Assembly (NCBI GenBank): GCA_031771865.1
Contig: JASISA010000022.1
Span: 62,001 to 126,000, forward strand
Source: Nothophaeocryptopus gaeumannii
Taxonomy: Eukaryota > Ascomycota > Dothideomycetes > Mycosphaerellales > Mycosphaerellaceae
DNA length: 64,000 bases
Reading direction: 5' to 3'
The translations under genes and the position numbers were made by a program. The notes below the pieces were generated by a model that saw nothing but the letters and a program-made list of their open reading frames with translations, made no database searches and was not told the DNA's origin. Below are positions 40,767 to 51,704 of this stretch, in pieces. Numbering within the stretch: position 1 is the first letter of the stretch; every line of letters starts with the position of its first letter.

Positions 40767-42236
40767 TTAGTGATCTCGGCTCGAGGTACCGTTCATCTGA
40801 TCATATTGACTGTTTGCTACAAGAAACGCCAGCTCCAATGCTTGCTTCTCGTTCAATCGAGGATCGCAGTAAGTATGATATGCTTGACTCAGATCTTTGT
40901 CTTCGAGACCCTCGCTACCACCCGTGCACTCTGTGACAGCATCAGCGGTGAGTTCGAGATGAATGCCGCCTAGGTAGGACCCCATTTCGTGATGTATCCG
41001 AATCGCAGATGAGAGTTCATCGAATATCGATTGGAAGGATCTGGTCTTGATGCCTTGGTCTGTAGAGCGCGTGTTGCCATGCATGGGATCGCATTGCCAA
41101 ACAACCATGTGACCAGTCTTCCGAACCGCTTCGATGTGCTTCGGTAGCATAGCAGAGATCTTGTCCTTGCCATAGCGCGTGATGAGGGTCACCTTGCCAA
41201 TTTCCTTGTTGGGGTTGACTGTGTCTAGTAGGATGGCGAGATCGTTCTCGTTGGTTGTGGGCCCAACTTTGATCCCAATTGGGTTCTCTATGCCTCGGAC
41301 GTACTCGATGTGCGCATGATCCACTTGTCGCGTCCGATCCCCGACCCAAATGAAATGTGCGCTGGTGTTATAAAACCCAGTAGCATCCAGCCCAGTAACT
41401 GCTGATCCAGGAACGACACCATTTTCCGACGACTCGACGTGTGCCTGGCCGTCTCGATTGAGAGGATGCTTCATTTTTCTCGTCAATCCCTCTTCATATG
41501 CTAGTAGCAAAGCCTCGTGGCTCGTGAATAAGTCTACTGTCGTGAGGTCGCTTGCTGTATCTGCGCCAACAGTTTGCATGAAGCGCAAGCTTTCTCTAAT
41601 ACTTCCGACGATGTGGGTGTACTGGATCAGCAAGTTCTGATCTTTGACATGACCTAGACTCCAGTCCATGGGATGGTGCAGGTCTGCAATGCCAGACGAC
41701 AGTTGAGCGCGGACGTAGTTGAGCGTCGCTGCCGAGTGGAAGTAGGCTTGGACCAGGCGATCAGGATCGAGTGCTCGGGAATCTGCGTCGTAACTGTTGA
41801 GAATGTCGCCGCGATAACTCGGGATTTCTTTGCCTTGATGCATTTCGGTTGGCTTGCTTCGCGGTTTGGCGTACTGCCCGGCCATGCGAGCGATTCTGAC
41901 CAGGGGCTTGTTGCCGCCCCAGATGAGGACCAGAGACATTTGCAGGAGAAGCTTGATCTTGGAATCGATTGAAGCGTCATGGCAGTAGTCAAATCGTTCG
42001 GCACAGTCGCCTCCTTGAAGCAGGAAGGCCTTGCCAAGAGCCACGTCCTTCATTGATCGTCTCAACTTCCAGATCTCGGTGGGCGTGACGACCGGAGGAA
42101 GATGCTTCAGCTTGGCGAGAGCGACTTCAACTGCATTGGCGTCGTCGTACTGGACTGCCTGAGCGATGGGCCGTTCTCTCCAGGAGCCGGGCGTCCAGGC
42201 CAGGCTCTTGACGACCGGCGGCGAGTGGCCGTTCAT
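40767..42236 (-). CDS. Class II (plant-type) DAHP synthase
   Basis: Condenses phosphoenolpyruvate and erythrose 4-phosphate to 3-deoxy-D-arabino-heptulosonate 7-phosphate, the first shikimate-pathway step. Intronless, 489 aa, opening MNGHSPPVVKSLAWTPGSWR. The class II fold blocks are all present: LQGGDCAERFDYC (metal and substrate Cys), KPLVRIARMAGQYAKPRS, SYRGDILN, HFIWVGDRTR, KVGPT, VVWQCDPMHGNT, GGIHLELT and ECTGG. These are unrelated in sequence to the class I enzymes (yeast Aro3/Aro4); filamentous fungi commonly carry both. Length is typical. There is no obvious presequence. It is divergent to HYPK over 526 bp. Confidence 0.95.
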   Translation of the reverse strand: MNGHSPPVVKSLAWTPGSWRERPIAQAVQYDDANAVEVALAKLKHLPPVVTPTEIWKLRRSMKDVALGKAFLLQGGDCAERFDYCHDASIDSKIKLLLQMSLVLIWGGNKPLVRIARMAGQYAKPRSKPTEMHQGKEIPSYRGDILNSYDADSRALDPDRLVQAYFHSAATLNYVRAQLSSGIADLHHPMDWSLGHVKDQNLLIQYTHIVGSIRESLRFMQTVGADTASDLTTVDLFTSHEALLLAYEEGLTRKMKHPLNRDGQAHVESSENGVVPGSAVTGLDATGFYNTSAHFIWVGDRTRQVDHAHIEYVRGIENPIGIKVGPTTNENDLAILLDTVNPNKEIGKVTLITRYGKDKISAMLPKHIEAVRKTGHMVVWQCDPMHGNTRSTDQGIKTRSFQSIFDELSSAIRIHHEMGSYLGGIHLELTADAVTECTGGSEGLEDKDLSQAYHTYCDPRLNEKQALELAFLVANSQYDQMNGTSSRDH

Positions 42237-42762
42237 GTCTGGCAGCGTCGCAGCGACGGTGAGGAACGTAGTGCGTACGCCGGTAGTGACGGCCCGTATT
42301 CAGTCGAGACGGTGTGCACGCGCTACGCAGCTGGTCAGTAGACGACGAGATGGCTGTCTGGGCAGGTCAGAGGAACATGTTGCGGTGACAAAGACGCTAC
42401 GAAGCATAAAAAGAATGGGATGGGCATGCTCACAGCGTGGGGACCTAGAGGTGAGTCGAGGAGCAACGGCCTCACACACGCATTGAGCAGACAAAGAGTC
42501 CACTCGCTCCCAGTAGTCATCTACCGTGTGCGTGTCGACCTTTTCCTCTCCATACGTGGCCGTTTTGTTGATTTCTGTAGTAGTCGAGGAGGTACTTGTA
42601 GTATCATGGGACTGCTTGGCAGCGGCTGCATCCTTCGACATGGGCGCCACTTCACAAAGCTACTCTCCATCCAAGCTCACCCCATGCCACACTCCAGACT
42701 CTACTCGCCCATACAAGACAACAGCCTTCCCATCGACGATTGAGACTCCGGGCACCGAGAAG
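42237..42762. promoter_or_regulatory. Divergent promoter region, DAHP synthase / HYPK
   Basis: 526 bp between divergent starts. An open frame from 42526 runs in phase into HYPK but has no conserved content, so it is treated as leader. No element was recognised. Confidence 0.45.
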
Positions 42763-43237
42763 ATGGCAGAAGAACCGCAGCCGCCCAACGTGCAGCCGGG
42801 GACAGACGCGCCAGATGTCCTCCCGGCAAGCGAAGAAGACCGCAAAGCCGCACAAGCACTCTCCTCTCTCGATGCAAAGCCGGACGACGATGCCAAACCC
42901 AAGAAAGAAGTGGACATGAAAGCCCTTGGCGAGGCAATGAAAAATTTAGAGGTTATACAAGGAGGCGCCCAGAAGCAACCTGCTGCTACAAAAGACACTG
43001 CGACCTCCAAGGAGGAGCCACCGAGAAAGCTCGTCAAGGTCGATGCCACAGATGTGTCTCTCCTGGTGTGTAACAGCTCTTCAGATCCTTGGCAGAGTCG
43101 AAGAAGTGCCTGTAGACGCTGACGCGCAGCAGGTCGATCAATTGGACCTTTCGAAAGCCAAAGCGACGGACCTCCTAAGAGCACACGATGTCGATGCCGT
43201 CAAGGCCATGACTGCCTGGGTGACGACCTCCACATGA
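42763..43237 (+). CDS. HYPK: HYPK-like UBA-domain protein (NatA-associated)
   Basis: Two exons, 42763-43065 and 43133-43237, give 135 aa. The C-terminal 35 residues form the HYPK-type UBA domain, VDQLDLSKAKATDLLRAHD followed by VDAVKAMTAWV. Upstream, a helical segment (MKALGEAMKNLEVIQ) and an acidic, Pro-rich N-terminus match fungal HYPK. The partner by family knowledge is the NatA N-terminal acetyltransferase (Naa15/Naa10) at the ribosome, whose activity HYPK tunes. Intron 1 interrupts the protein just before the UBA domain; the reading frame runs through it in another phase, which can mislead gene callers. It converges with LSB3. Confidence 0.88.
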
Positions 43238-43739
43238 AAACCCGAACGAATATCACTCGCATTCGATGAATCAGCGGCCGCCTAACATCCAGACAAGATA
43301 TACTTCCAGACGCCCGTGCAGTATCCCATACCGCCAGCCCGCCAGTGCCAGCTTACGAGCCGAGGAAGAGAACCACGGCTTCGTTTGCGAAAGGTGAGAT
43401 CAAATCCTGCACTGTGCCTCGAACAACAAACCACGCCAACAGGACCTGCTACAGTGCATCGCACAGGGCGACATCTCGACCAGTTCGTGCGTGATCGTGC
43501 CGAGTGAAACTGAAGTCAGTCATTGTGCTCGATTGCAGATGTCTGCAAGGCGTGCCGCATTCGAGACCCAATGCTAATCATGAGGACGTGGCTATCTACA
43601 TTGGTTCATAAAGGCATAAACATGGCTGCTGCGACGGTCCGTGAGGCCACATATCTTGAGAAAGTTCGAAAATCAATCTCAGATCGACCAGCGCCGGCAA
43701 TTCCTTTGCCGCATCGGCGGTTTGGCGGATCGATCGTCG
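43238..43739. other. Convergent intergenic region, HYPK / LSB3
   Basis: About 500 bp between converging 3' ends. No ORF with coding character; presumably overlapping 3' UTRs. Confidence 0.45.
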
Positions 43740-45195
43740 TTACACAACCTCGACGTAGTTCGAAGGGAATATGCCCTCCCTATTTCCTATCCTTCCCGTC
43801 CACCAATCCGCCTCGCTCTCTGTTCGCTTGATGATAGTGATGACTTCGCCCTTCTTGAATCCAAGATCCCCTGGCTGATCAGCCTCGAAGGTAAATTTGG
43901 CGATGGCTTGGCCAGGTGCTGTTGATGCAAGCTTGCTGCCAAAAGCCGGTTTCGGTGCTGAAGGCCTTCCAGGAGCTGGGCCTTTGTGATCGCTGTAGAC
44001 ATACTCAGACTGATCGCCCAGTGTTGATGACCGGCCTCTGCTCTGCATGGAATCGAAAGTCTCGTTGGGATTTGCGCGGCTGAAGCGGTTACTAGAGCCG
44101 CCTCCATATGAGTCGCTGTTCCACGTCGATGCTCTTGTCGGGCCGTTGTTGTAGTACTCGTCGTCTTTGCGGAAGTCACCAGTCCTGTTCGTCGCTACGC
44201 CTTCGCCGTAAGCGTTTCCAGTCCTGCCCTGCCATACTACGTCCTCATGCGATTCATCATAGACTGGAACGTCGTTATACATGGCGTCGTTGCGGAATGA
44301 TCCACCCGTTCCCGCAAATACGCGAGAGTTCAGAACACGCATCAATGGCTCTGCCTGCGGTGGTACAGGAACATTGCCACCCAGCAGCTCCCTAGCCGTG
44401 AGTTTACGTCCGTACATCTTCTCATTCGCATCTCTCCTTTCAATGAGCACGCTACCCTCCAAGCTGACACCCGCGAACAAGCCCTTTGTTTTGCTGTATG
44501 CGAATATACCGGAAATGCTCTTTAAGCTCGCGGCACCGGCGGCCTCGGCATTGCGACCCACGGGACCCGCAGCGATACTGACGTTGCCACCGAGAGTCAA
44601 GGAGCCGACTTGAGCGAATGTCTTAACCGCAGCAGCATCGTTGAGGATGAAGACGAAGTCTGTAAGTTCACTATTGTTGACAGAAGAAACGATCAGCGAT
44701 TGTCTCCGAGCATGCAGTACGCATATGTGTATGAAACAACGTACAAGCCAATTTGTCCTCCAAACCCACCTCCTACTGTACCAATGGCCGAGGGCGCTGA
44801 CCAGGTGCCGTCAGCCAAACGGGCCACAACACAGCCGCTTCCGAAGCGACCAGAACCGAGGAACCCTGCTTTGAATACGGTGAGGACGGCGAGGCCTTTA
44901 GCGTTGGCGAGAATTTGAGGCGGAATGATCTTATCGGGCCCGAAGGCTTGTCGCGGGTCGATGAACGAAGCGAGGATGCGACCGCATTTCTTGCACTCGC
45001 CTGCGCACGAATAGTCAGCCAGTGTGGCAAGCACGGCGATCGATCAAGAAGTATCCTGAGAGTCGGCGGTAGTCGCGATGGCGATGGCAACGACAGCTGA
45101 GCCTGCCGAGGGGAGAGGGGCAGAGGGGCGGGGACAGGGGCATCCGGCGACTCACTCCGCATAGAGGAAGGCAGTGGGTTATTGATGAAACCCAT
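43740..45195 (-). CDS. LSB3: LSB3/YSC84-type SYLF + SH3 actin-patch protein
   Basis: Three exons (minus): 45195-45156, 45000-44745 and 44670-43740, giving 408 aa. The N-terminal SYLF domain (1 to about 220) starts MGFINNPLPSSMR and has SECKKCGRILASFIDP, GSGCVVARL and GGGFGGQIGFELTDFVFIL. This last block only appears if the 3' splice site AACAATAG is used, not the nearer TTACAG. The SYLF domain binds phosphoinositides and actin. A Ser/Gly/Asn-rich linker leads to one SH3 domain at about 350-408 (AKFTFEADQPGDLGFKKGE, EADWWTGR, GIFPSNYVEVV). The yeast homologues Lsb3 and Ysc84 act at endocytic actin patches. The gene is divergent to SFT1. Confidence 0.92.
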
Positions 45196-45415
45196 GGCGA
45201 TGGCTACTGCTAAACTCGGACCCGGTATGAGTCGTCAATCGATGGTGTTTTGGTGTCGTTATATGCGCCAGGCTAGCGGATCGCAAGAGCCGCGCATGCA
45301 AGTAGGCTTGGACGTCTTGGGTACGGGCAGTGCCTAGCGCCTGATGCCTTGTGCCTACCGACTACCTCGTTGCCTTACGCATGTACAGCGGACATGCGCT
45401 GGAAACCACCAGCTC

Positions 45416-45449
45416 CAGTGGCAGTGGCAGTGGCAGTGGCAGTGGCAGT
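45416..45449 (+). repeat. (CAGTGG)5.5 hexanucleotide repeat
   Basis: Five perfect CAGTGG units plus a partial copy in the LSB3/SFT1 promoter region. Confidence 0.95.
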
Positions 45450-45501
45450 CAGATTCGGCGTGGGTCGGTGATCGGGTCGCGGAAGCTAGGCGAGGCGAGG
45501 T

Positions 45502-45542
45502 AAGGCAAGGCAAGGCAAGGCAAGGCAAGGCAAGGCAAGGCA
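45502..45542 (+). repeat. (AAGGC)8 pentanucleotide repeat
   Basis: About eight perfect AAGGC units only 52 bp after the CAGTGG array, preceded by degenerate GAGGC copies that suggest growth from an imperfect seed. Confidence 0.95.
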
Positions 45543-45889
45543 CCGAAAAGCTCTGCTGGGCGTGAACAATGCAGCGTGTGTAGAGTATCTCAGCAGTACA
45601 TGAAGCATGCACGTGGCTGAGCAGTGTTCACATGTCGGTGACGTCTGACGGCGGCGGCTCGGAACAGCGCGCTTTGCAGGCTGTTTCCGACGCGCTATCC
45701 GGCTGTGTACCTCAGATGTCCGCCATCCGACTACTCACACTTAGGTAACCTCCACTGACCTCGACCAGCCATTGACCGGACTCACCTCCTCCTGCTTCGA
45801 CTCCATCGACATCAACATCCCCATCCACGGACCACAACCCACTCCCACTGCCACCCATCCAGCTATCCCCGACCCGCACACCGCCCGCC

Positions 45890-46251
45890 ATGTCGGATGC
45901 CTACGAGCGAGAAAGGTAGGTCCATCTCCCAGGCCACGAGTCTCGCCAGAATCATACTCACCACCATCGCTCTACACACACAGGCAGAACAACGACTCCC
46001 TCGCCGCCCTCTCGCAAAAGGTCTCGCAGCTCCGCAGCGTCACCGTCGACATTTACGACAATGCGCGCGACCAAGGTGTCATCGACTCCACCTCCGAGAC
46101 CTTCAGCAGCATGACCACTTCCCTCAAGGGCTCCGCGCGCAGACTCGGCGTCATGGCCAGCCAGGGCAACAAAGTCGCCATTTTCAAGCTGGCCGGCATC
46201 ATCATCGCGGTCGTTGTACTGCTCTACTGGATTGCAAGTTGGATCCTGTAG
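45890..46251 (+). CDS. SFT1: SFT1-like Golgi SNARE (Bet1/Sft1 family)
   Basis: Two exons, 45890-45915 and 45984-46251, give 97 aa. The first exon encodes only MSDAYERE plus two bases. The SNARE helix runs from about 10 to 70 (QNNDSLAALSQKVSQLRSVT, DIYDNARDQG, IDSTSETFSSM). A C-terminal membrane anchor follows (LAGIIIAVVVLLYWIASWIL, about 77-96). Tail-anchored topology and length fit the Qc-SNARE Sft1, used in retrograde intra-Golgi transport. Bet1 is the alternative; the short N-terminus and VTVDIYDNARDQG layout look more like Sft1 to me. Confidence 0.85.
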
Positions 46252-46505
46252 ATTCCATTGTCGCAAGACATGTCGCATACATGCTTCGAAAAGTCAGGCG
46301 CCATGGAGATCCTGCTATGAAAAGCGCTTCCACGGCCATGAGCCCACATTTACGAGAGGGGAGTGAAGAGGTATTTTGACGACATTAGTATCACGACCCG
46401 CTTCAATCATGATCTAGCTTTATTGGAGTACACTACGTCCACGACCATACGAGTCGAACCAGTCGCCCAGCCTTTGTCGCGCATCATTTGGACTTTGGGA
46501 CACTC

Positions 46506-48266
46506 TCACCCCCATACATTACCGAACAAGTCATCTTGGTTCCCACCCAGACCACTCTGCTTAGTGCTCGGCGTCGTGACAACAGGAGACGCGTGCGACC
46601 ATCCACCAAATTCCTCGTCCTGCTGCACAGAAAATCCACTTGCGCTAGACGATGTGTTTGCAGCCTTGACCGGCCCGGCGTCGCCCCAGCCTGAGTCGAA
46701 CGGTGTCTGTACGCTGCTTGCAGTTGGTGTCGCAATTGCTTTGGGAGTCGTCGACGATGATATCGAAGCTTGTTGTGGTGCTGGCTTTGCAGCAGGCTCA
46801 GGATCTGGCGATGCCCACGCGTCGTTCGAGTCCCAGACATTGGCGCCGCCGAAGCTTGAGCCAGCTGCAGGTTGGGATGGCTTAGACGTCTGTGTTGCGG
46901 CCGGAGCTGGAGCCGGAGCTGGAGTCGGCTGAGACAGGTTGAAGGCCGAGTAGTTTACTGCTTTGATTGGGGGCGGATTGTTGGCAGTCGTGCTTTTGGG
47001 TGGCGCTGGGGTCGACATGTCGAATAGATCACCCATGGCGCTAGCTGCGGTATGCGGACTCTTAGCAGTTGTCACCGGCGATTGTGCCGACGAAAATTCC
47101 CCAAAATCCGCTCCAAAGCTGTTACTTGGCTGTCGTGTGACGGCCACTGGTTGACTAGGAGGCGATGTTGATTTTGGCGGCGGAGTTGGTTTTGCGTCGA
47201 AAAACCCGCCTCCGCTCAGCGTCGACGCTTTCTGCTGCGATGCCTGTCTGGAGTGGCCGGCGGGAGGCGAAAAGTTTGAAAATGGGGCCGGTTTGGACTG
47301 CGGCGGCTGACTTGAAAACGAAAGCGAGCCAAAGGCATCCCCAAGCCCCCCAAGAGCCTGAGCGTTGGATTGAGGTTGCCCGATTGGTGATGCGAGAGGA
47401 GGGGACGACATTCCGGAGAAAGCACTGGCTGCAGGCTGCATCGGTGGTGCAGCAGGCTTTGATGCATATAGTGACAATATAGACTGTTTTAAATCGGACC
47501 GCGTCCCGCCAGTATTTGGCCCAGTGCTTGATGGTCGTGCAGGCGGAGCTGGTTGGGAGCCTCCAAAGAAGTCCAGCCCAAGTAGGCTCTCGCCAGGTTT
47601 AGTGTGCCTCGGTTGCGCCGCAGGAGCCTTTGGCGGAGCAGGCCTACTGATCGCCGGCTCGGTAGTGTTCGGCCTTGTCGGCTGAGGTGCTGGTTCTGAT
47701 ACGTCCCCAAAGAGGTCCACCTCTGGCTGTTTTGGTCGCGGAGGCAGCATTGTTGTTTCCGCCGTCTGACCATTCCTTATGCTCGCGCTACGCACTCGTT
47801 CTTTGGCCTGCTGCTGCACGACGTTCAATGGCACATCGTCGTCTGCTTCGCCGGCTTCTAGAGTCGCAGGATCTGGGATGGGCCCATCCATGACCCATCG
47901 TTTGCTGTCGTACTTTGTCCGAATGAAATTCTCGATCTTGGCCTCATTAGGGACGTGGCCCTCGGCCAATTTGTGCTCCCAATATTTGTTCGCCCGCGCG
48001 TTCCCCCACCTCAACATGCTCGCCATCTGCTCATCCGTCCACGAGTCCAGGTCGACGGACTTGACCCGTGAGATATGCGTGCCCATGCCGCGGTGAATAC
48101 CTGAGCAGCGAATGCATATGAAGACGCCAATGTTCCAGCTCGCCCATCGTGGATGCTTGTTGCGCTTGCAGTCGGCGCAGCTCTTGTTTGACTCAAGTTT
48201 GACCAGCTGCTTCAGCGTCGCGCGATTCTGCTCCGTACGGTCTGAGCCAGCCGGTCGGCGGGACAT
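46506..48266 (-). CDS. AGE2: ArfGAP AGE2/SMAP-type
   Basis: Stimulates GTP hydrolysis by Arf1 in trans-Golgi and endosomal transport. Intronless; the first true ATG is 48266 (MSRRPAG), giving 586 aa. The ArfGAP domain spans about 12-125 with zinc ligands CADC...CIRC, then SGIHRGMGTHISRVKSVDLD, which includes the arginine finger (IHR). The zinc loop has 17 residues between Cys pairs (KRNKHPRWASWNIGVFI), as in Age2-type proteins. The long remainder is low-complexity Pro, Ser, Ala and Gln with repeated short FG/DLF-type motifs (VDLFGD, LGLDFFGG, GDLFDMS, DDLFGNVWG), which suit clathrin-adaptor binding. It converges with SFT1. Confidence 0.92.
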   Translation of the reverse strand: MSRRPAGSDRTEQNRATLKQLVKLESNKSCADCKRNKHPRWASWNIGVFICIRCSGIHRGMGTHISRVKSVDLDSWTDEQMASMLRWGNARANKYWEHKLAEGHVPNEAKIENFIRTKYDSKRWVMDGPIPDPATLEAGEADDDVPLNVVQQQAKERVRSASIRNGQTAETTMLPPRPKQPEVDLFGDVSEPAPQPTRPNTTEPAISRPAPPKAPAAQPRHTKPGESLLGLDFFGGSQPAPPARPSSTGPNTGGTRSDLKQSILSLYASKPAAPPMQPAASAFSGMSSPPLASPIGQPQSNAQALGGLGDAFGSLSFSSQPPQSKPAPFSNFSPPAGHSRQASQQKASTLSGGGFFDAKPTPPPKSTSPPSQPVAVTRQPSNSFGADFGEFSSAQSPVTTAKSPHTAASAMGDLFDMSTPAPPKSTTANNPPPIKAVNYSAFNLSQPTPAPAPAPAATQTSKPSQPAAGSSFGGANVWDSNDAWASPDPEPAAKPAPQQASISSSTTPKAIATPTASSVQTPFDSGWGDAGPVKAANTSSSASGFSVQQDEEFGGWSHASPVVTTPSTKQSGLGGNQDDLFGNVWG

Positions 48267-49157
48267 GTTGGGCAATTGAGACGGGCAGGGTAGAGCGGGC
48301 TACAAGAACGCAGGTCAGCTGTGTGGATGTGGGAGGTAGATTCGGTGTGGCAGCAGCGTTGATGGCGCTGGTGGTGGTGATGGCAAGGAGGCGGCAGCCA
48401 GGATCCAAGTGTCGGCGCTGGCCAGGCGCGATGTGGTTTACTGTTGTTGGCGTGAAAGACACTCTCAATAAGCAACGTCTGAAACAAGCAGTGCAAGTGC
48501 TTGACAAAGGCGGCAGCAACGTCAGAATAAAGTGAAGGCACAGGTAGCTACATGTGTAGTAATAAAAAGCCAAATAATATTAATCATGTCTGGAGGCACA
48601 CCTCACCTGTGGGGTTTGGGCTGCACACATGTGCCCCATGGACAGAAGTCATCGCTGACGGCATTCTCCACACTCACGCACTCTAGGTACTACTTTACGG
48701 AGGACATGTACTCCGCCTGAGAACATGAGAGTTGAAGGCGTTCTTCAATAATCTCTTGCCAGGAATCATTCGAGCTCCTGAAGACAGGACAAGTTCGAGA
48801 ATTGATTCTTCTTGTTCGGAGCAAACCATTATGTCCTCGCGGCACACATCGACTGTCCAACCCAGAACTGAGACACTGCGTCTTATGTACGTAGCGCCTT
48901 GATCAAATACCATCTGATAACGGAAGCAGCAAGAAGAATGCTAAAGTGCACTGTGGTGGGAACATTCTACCCTTCCTACAGCTACATGAAGGACACGATA
49001 TTCATGTTATAGTGTCCAACGTTCTGAGCATCAATAGGACCTGGGTCTTGTCGCAGTTGTTGCCAATCGACGCTGACTAATTGAGCCTTTTCAAAGCTAC
49101 CTCGAGCGCACCCTCATGATCTAAGAGATCAACTCGGCGACCCTGCACAACGCTGGT
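48267..49157. other. Intergenic region upstream of AGE2
   Basis: About 890 bp between minus-strand AGE2 and HBS1. It includes the AGE2 promoter; 48550-48590 is AT-rich. No gene or repeat recognised. Confidence 0.45.
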
Positions 49158-51704
49158 CTAGCTACCGACTGACTGTACCATGCCGGCCGCGATAGTACTT
49201 CCCTCCGCCCGCAAGACAATCATATCACCAGCTTCTAACGGCGTCGGGTCATCTAACACCAGCCTGATGTCAGCTCTTTGACCAACTTTCACTAGTCGAG
49301 GCTTCTTCTTCTGCACTTCGTTCGTCGCCGTTAGGGTGCTCAAGAATTGGCTGATGTGCCCCGGGACATGCAATCGGCCAACATGCACGTCGCACTCTTG
49401 CGGCAGCAGCGCCTCTGCTGCATGAAGGCGTGCAATGACGTTCTTGACGACAGCAATCGGTTTTGACACGCTGCATGCGACATCTCCGCTCCTCAAATGC
49501 TGAGTATCAATGTCCGTGAGATGCAATATAGCTATCTGTCCCGCAACAGTCCACTCTTCCGTCTTTCCGGCAACCTCGATGGCTTTAATCGAGGCGGTTT
49601 CGCCACTGGGCTGGATCTTGATACTATCGCCAATCTGGATGTTACCACTTCTCAAAAGACCAGATATCGACAACGGATTGGTAACCCCTCCCCTGAAGAT
49701 ATCTGCGATTTGCATGCGTAGAGGAGCCTCGACTTTGTGCGCGTCTACCACAGATGGGACAAACAGCTGCAACTGCCGAAGAAGCGTCGGATACGTCTGC
49801 AGCGCCCATGATGCGTTTGATGATTCAGATGGCGATTTGATGACATTTTCTCCAGTAAGACCGCTGCAGGGAACAACAGCGACGTCTTCGTTTGAGAAGC
49901 CTGTCTCGCGCAAAAGCTTTCGCACTTCGGAGCTTACGGCTTTGAACTTCTCTTCACTCCATGGAGGCGTTGTCGTGTCCAGCTTGTTAACAGCGACGAC
50001 TACCCTCCGTAGTCCAACTGCATGTGCCAGCAGGATATGCTCTCGTGTCTGTCCTTTCATGCCCGATTCGAGCTGATTCGCGTCCACCACCACAAGTCCC
50101 AAGTCCGCCATTGACGCACCTCCGATCATGTTGGGTACGAAATCGCGGTGGCCCGGGGCATCTAAGATAGTGAAATCGACGTTTTCGACGCTGAAGTGGT
50201 GCTGTGCGATATCGACAGTAACGCCACGAGTTCTTTCTTCGGAACCAGTGTCCATCACCCATGCAAGTGCGAATGATGGCTTTCCTATGTCGGCCGCTTG
50301 TTTTTTGAACCTGCAGACTTGTCAGTGAGGGCTTGCAGCCACTCGTACATTGTGCGCATACTTTTCGATGTCTCTCTGTGACACTGTACCGGTGTCAAGC
50401 AGGACACGGCCCATGAGCGTGCTCTTGCCATGATCTACATGCCCAATGACAACGAAAGAAGCTGATTTGCGTTTCTGCTTCGCTTTATCCCACAATGCTG
50501 GTACATCGAGTCCTTTGCTCTTGGCCTTTGACTGAGGAACATTGGCTGCAGCTGCACCTAGCTTCAACGCTGCGGTGGGCTTTGTGATGCCATTGGTGGA
50601 TTGTTCGATCTTTGCTGAATCTGCGGTTCTCGGGTGGTCAGCTTGCTCATTTGTTCAAGCCCTTGCTTCGTTCCCGTGCTCTCATCACTGTATCATCTGG
50701 AGAAAGGCCTTCAAACTGAGCTGGGTTGGATGAACTTCGAAGGAGATCATGTAAGGTCACCCTGACCGCGTCATGAGGCAAAGTCGCCGTCGTCGAAAGC
50801 GTTCGACCAAATGCAGTAGGAGACGAGCGTATATCAGGGAGAGCCTCGTGATGGTTCTCCGGTACTGGGCTTGGCTCCTTGGGAGGTGGCGTTGGCGTCC
50901 TTTTCCGTCGAATGGGATACTTCTTGTGCTGAGTTTGAGGCATTGGCCGCGCATTCTCCTTGCTGTCGAGCGGATTGTTCAAACGATCGAGCGCGCTCAT
51001 TGGTCCATTCTCAGCGGCTGTCGAAGCACCAGCTTTCTTGCGGCGCTCCTCTGCCAGCTTTGCCAATTTCGAAGAGCCTCCGAGTAGCTTTGGAGTAGGT
51101 CTGGAAGGCACGCTAGCCACAATACGCCCAAGGCAGGTCGTAGGCAGTTTAGTCCAAGGGGTCCCTCCAAACCAGTCTGTGGCAGTCGTACTTGGTGGCA
51201 GTCGCGGTCCCATGGGAACTTTTATGTCTGCAGTAGCATTAGCAGTCGAACCCGCTCAGCGTCACAGAAGGTCCTATCCATACCGCTTGAAGTAGCCTGT
51301 CCTCCCTCCATATGGCTACGGCGTACAGAAAGAGAAAGAGGCGACTCACCTGCTTTCGCGGCAGCTTCGTCGAACTTGCTCCGTGGTTTTTCCGCTTTTG
51401 ACTTGGGCTGTGGCTGTCCCTGGTGAGCAGACCGCGGCGTTCTCGCATTCTTAAGGTAAGCAACACTCTTGCCAATGTCCCAGTAGTAGTGCCACAGCGC
51501 CTCTTCTATCTGAGCGGTGGTGGCAGAAACGCCAGCCTCGTCAAGCTCAGCGCGTACGACCGGTGTCAAACTGGCAAAGTTGTCCCGGTCCTCTTGCGTA
51601 TAGCCATGCTCTTCCTCTGCATACGCGCCTCCACCATCACCATCTTCATCTTCGTCCCAATACACGTCGTCCTCATCGTAGTCAACATTCTTGACTCGCT
51701 GCAT
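49158..51704 (-). CDS. HBS1: HBS1, ribosome-rescue translational GTPase
   Basis: With Dom34, Hbs1 enters stalled ribosomes for no-go and non-stop decay. Exons (minus): 51704-51350, 51227-50689, 50645-50362 and 50310-49158, about 776 aa. The acidic N-terminus (YDEDDVYWDEDEDGDGGG) precedes the HBS1_N helical domain (AELDEAGVSATTAQIEEALW). The GTPase motifs are GHVDHGKS, RGVT, DAPGH, NKLD and a G5 SGL, followed by two beta-barrel domains. The join of exons 2 and 3 is doubtful. A 43-nt GT-AG intron keeps the frame but deletes part of the segment after SPDD (MRARERSKGLNK) that looks like the conserved HBS1 pre-GTPase motif. Without the intron, frame 1 hits a stop and a one-base shift is required. 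Confidence 0.88.

Larger units (their letters stand above)
45196..45889. other. Divergent region with two microsatellites, LSB3 / SFT1
   Basis: About 690 bp between divergent starts, holding both promoters and two tandem repeats (listed). No gene seen. Confidence 0.5.
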
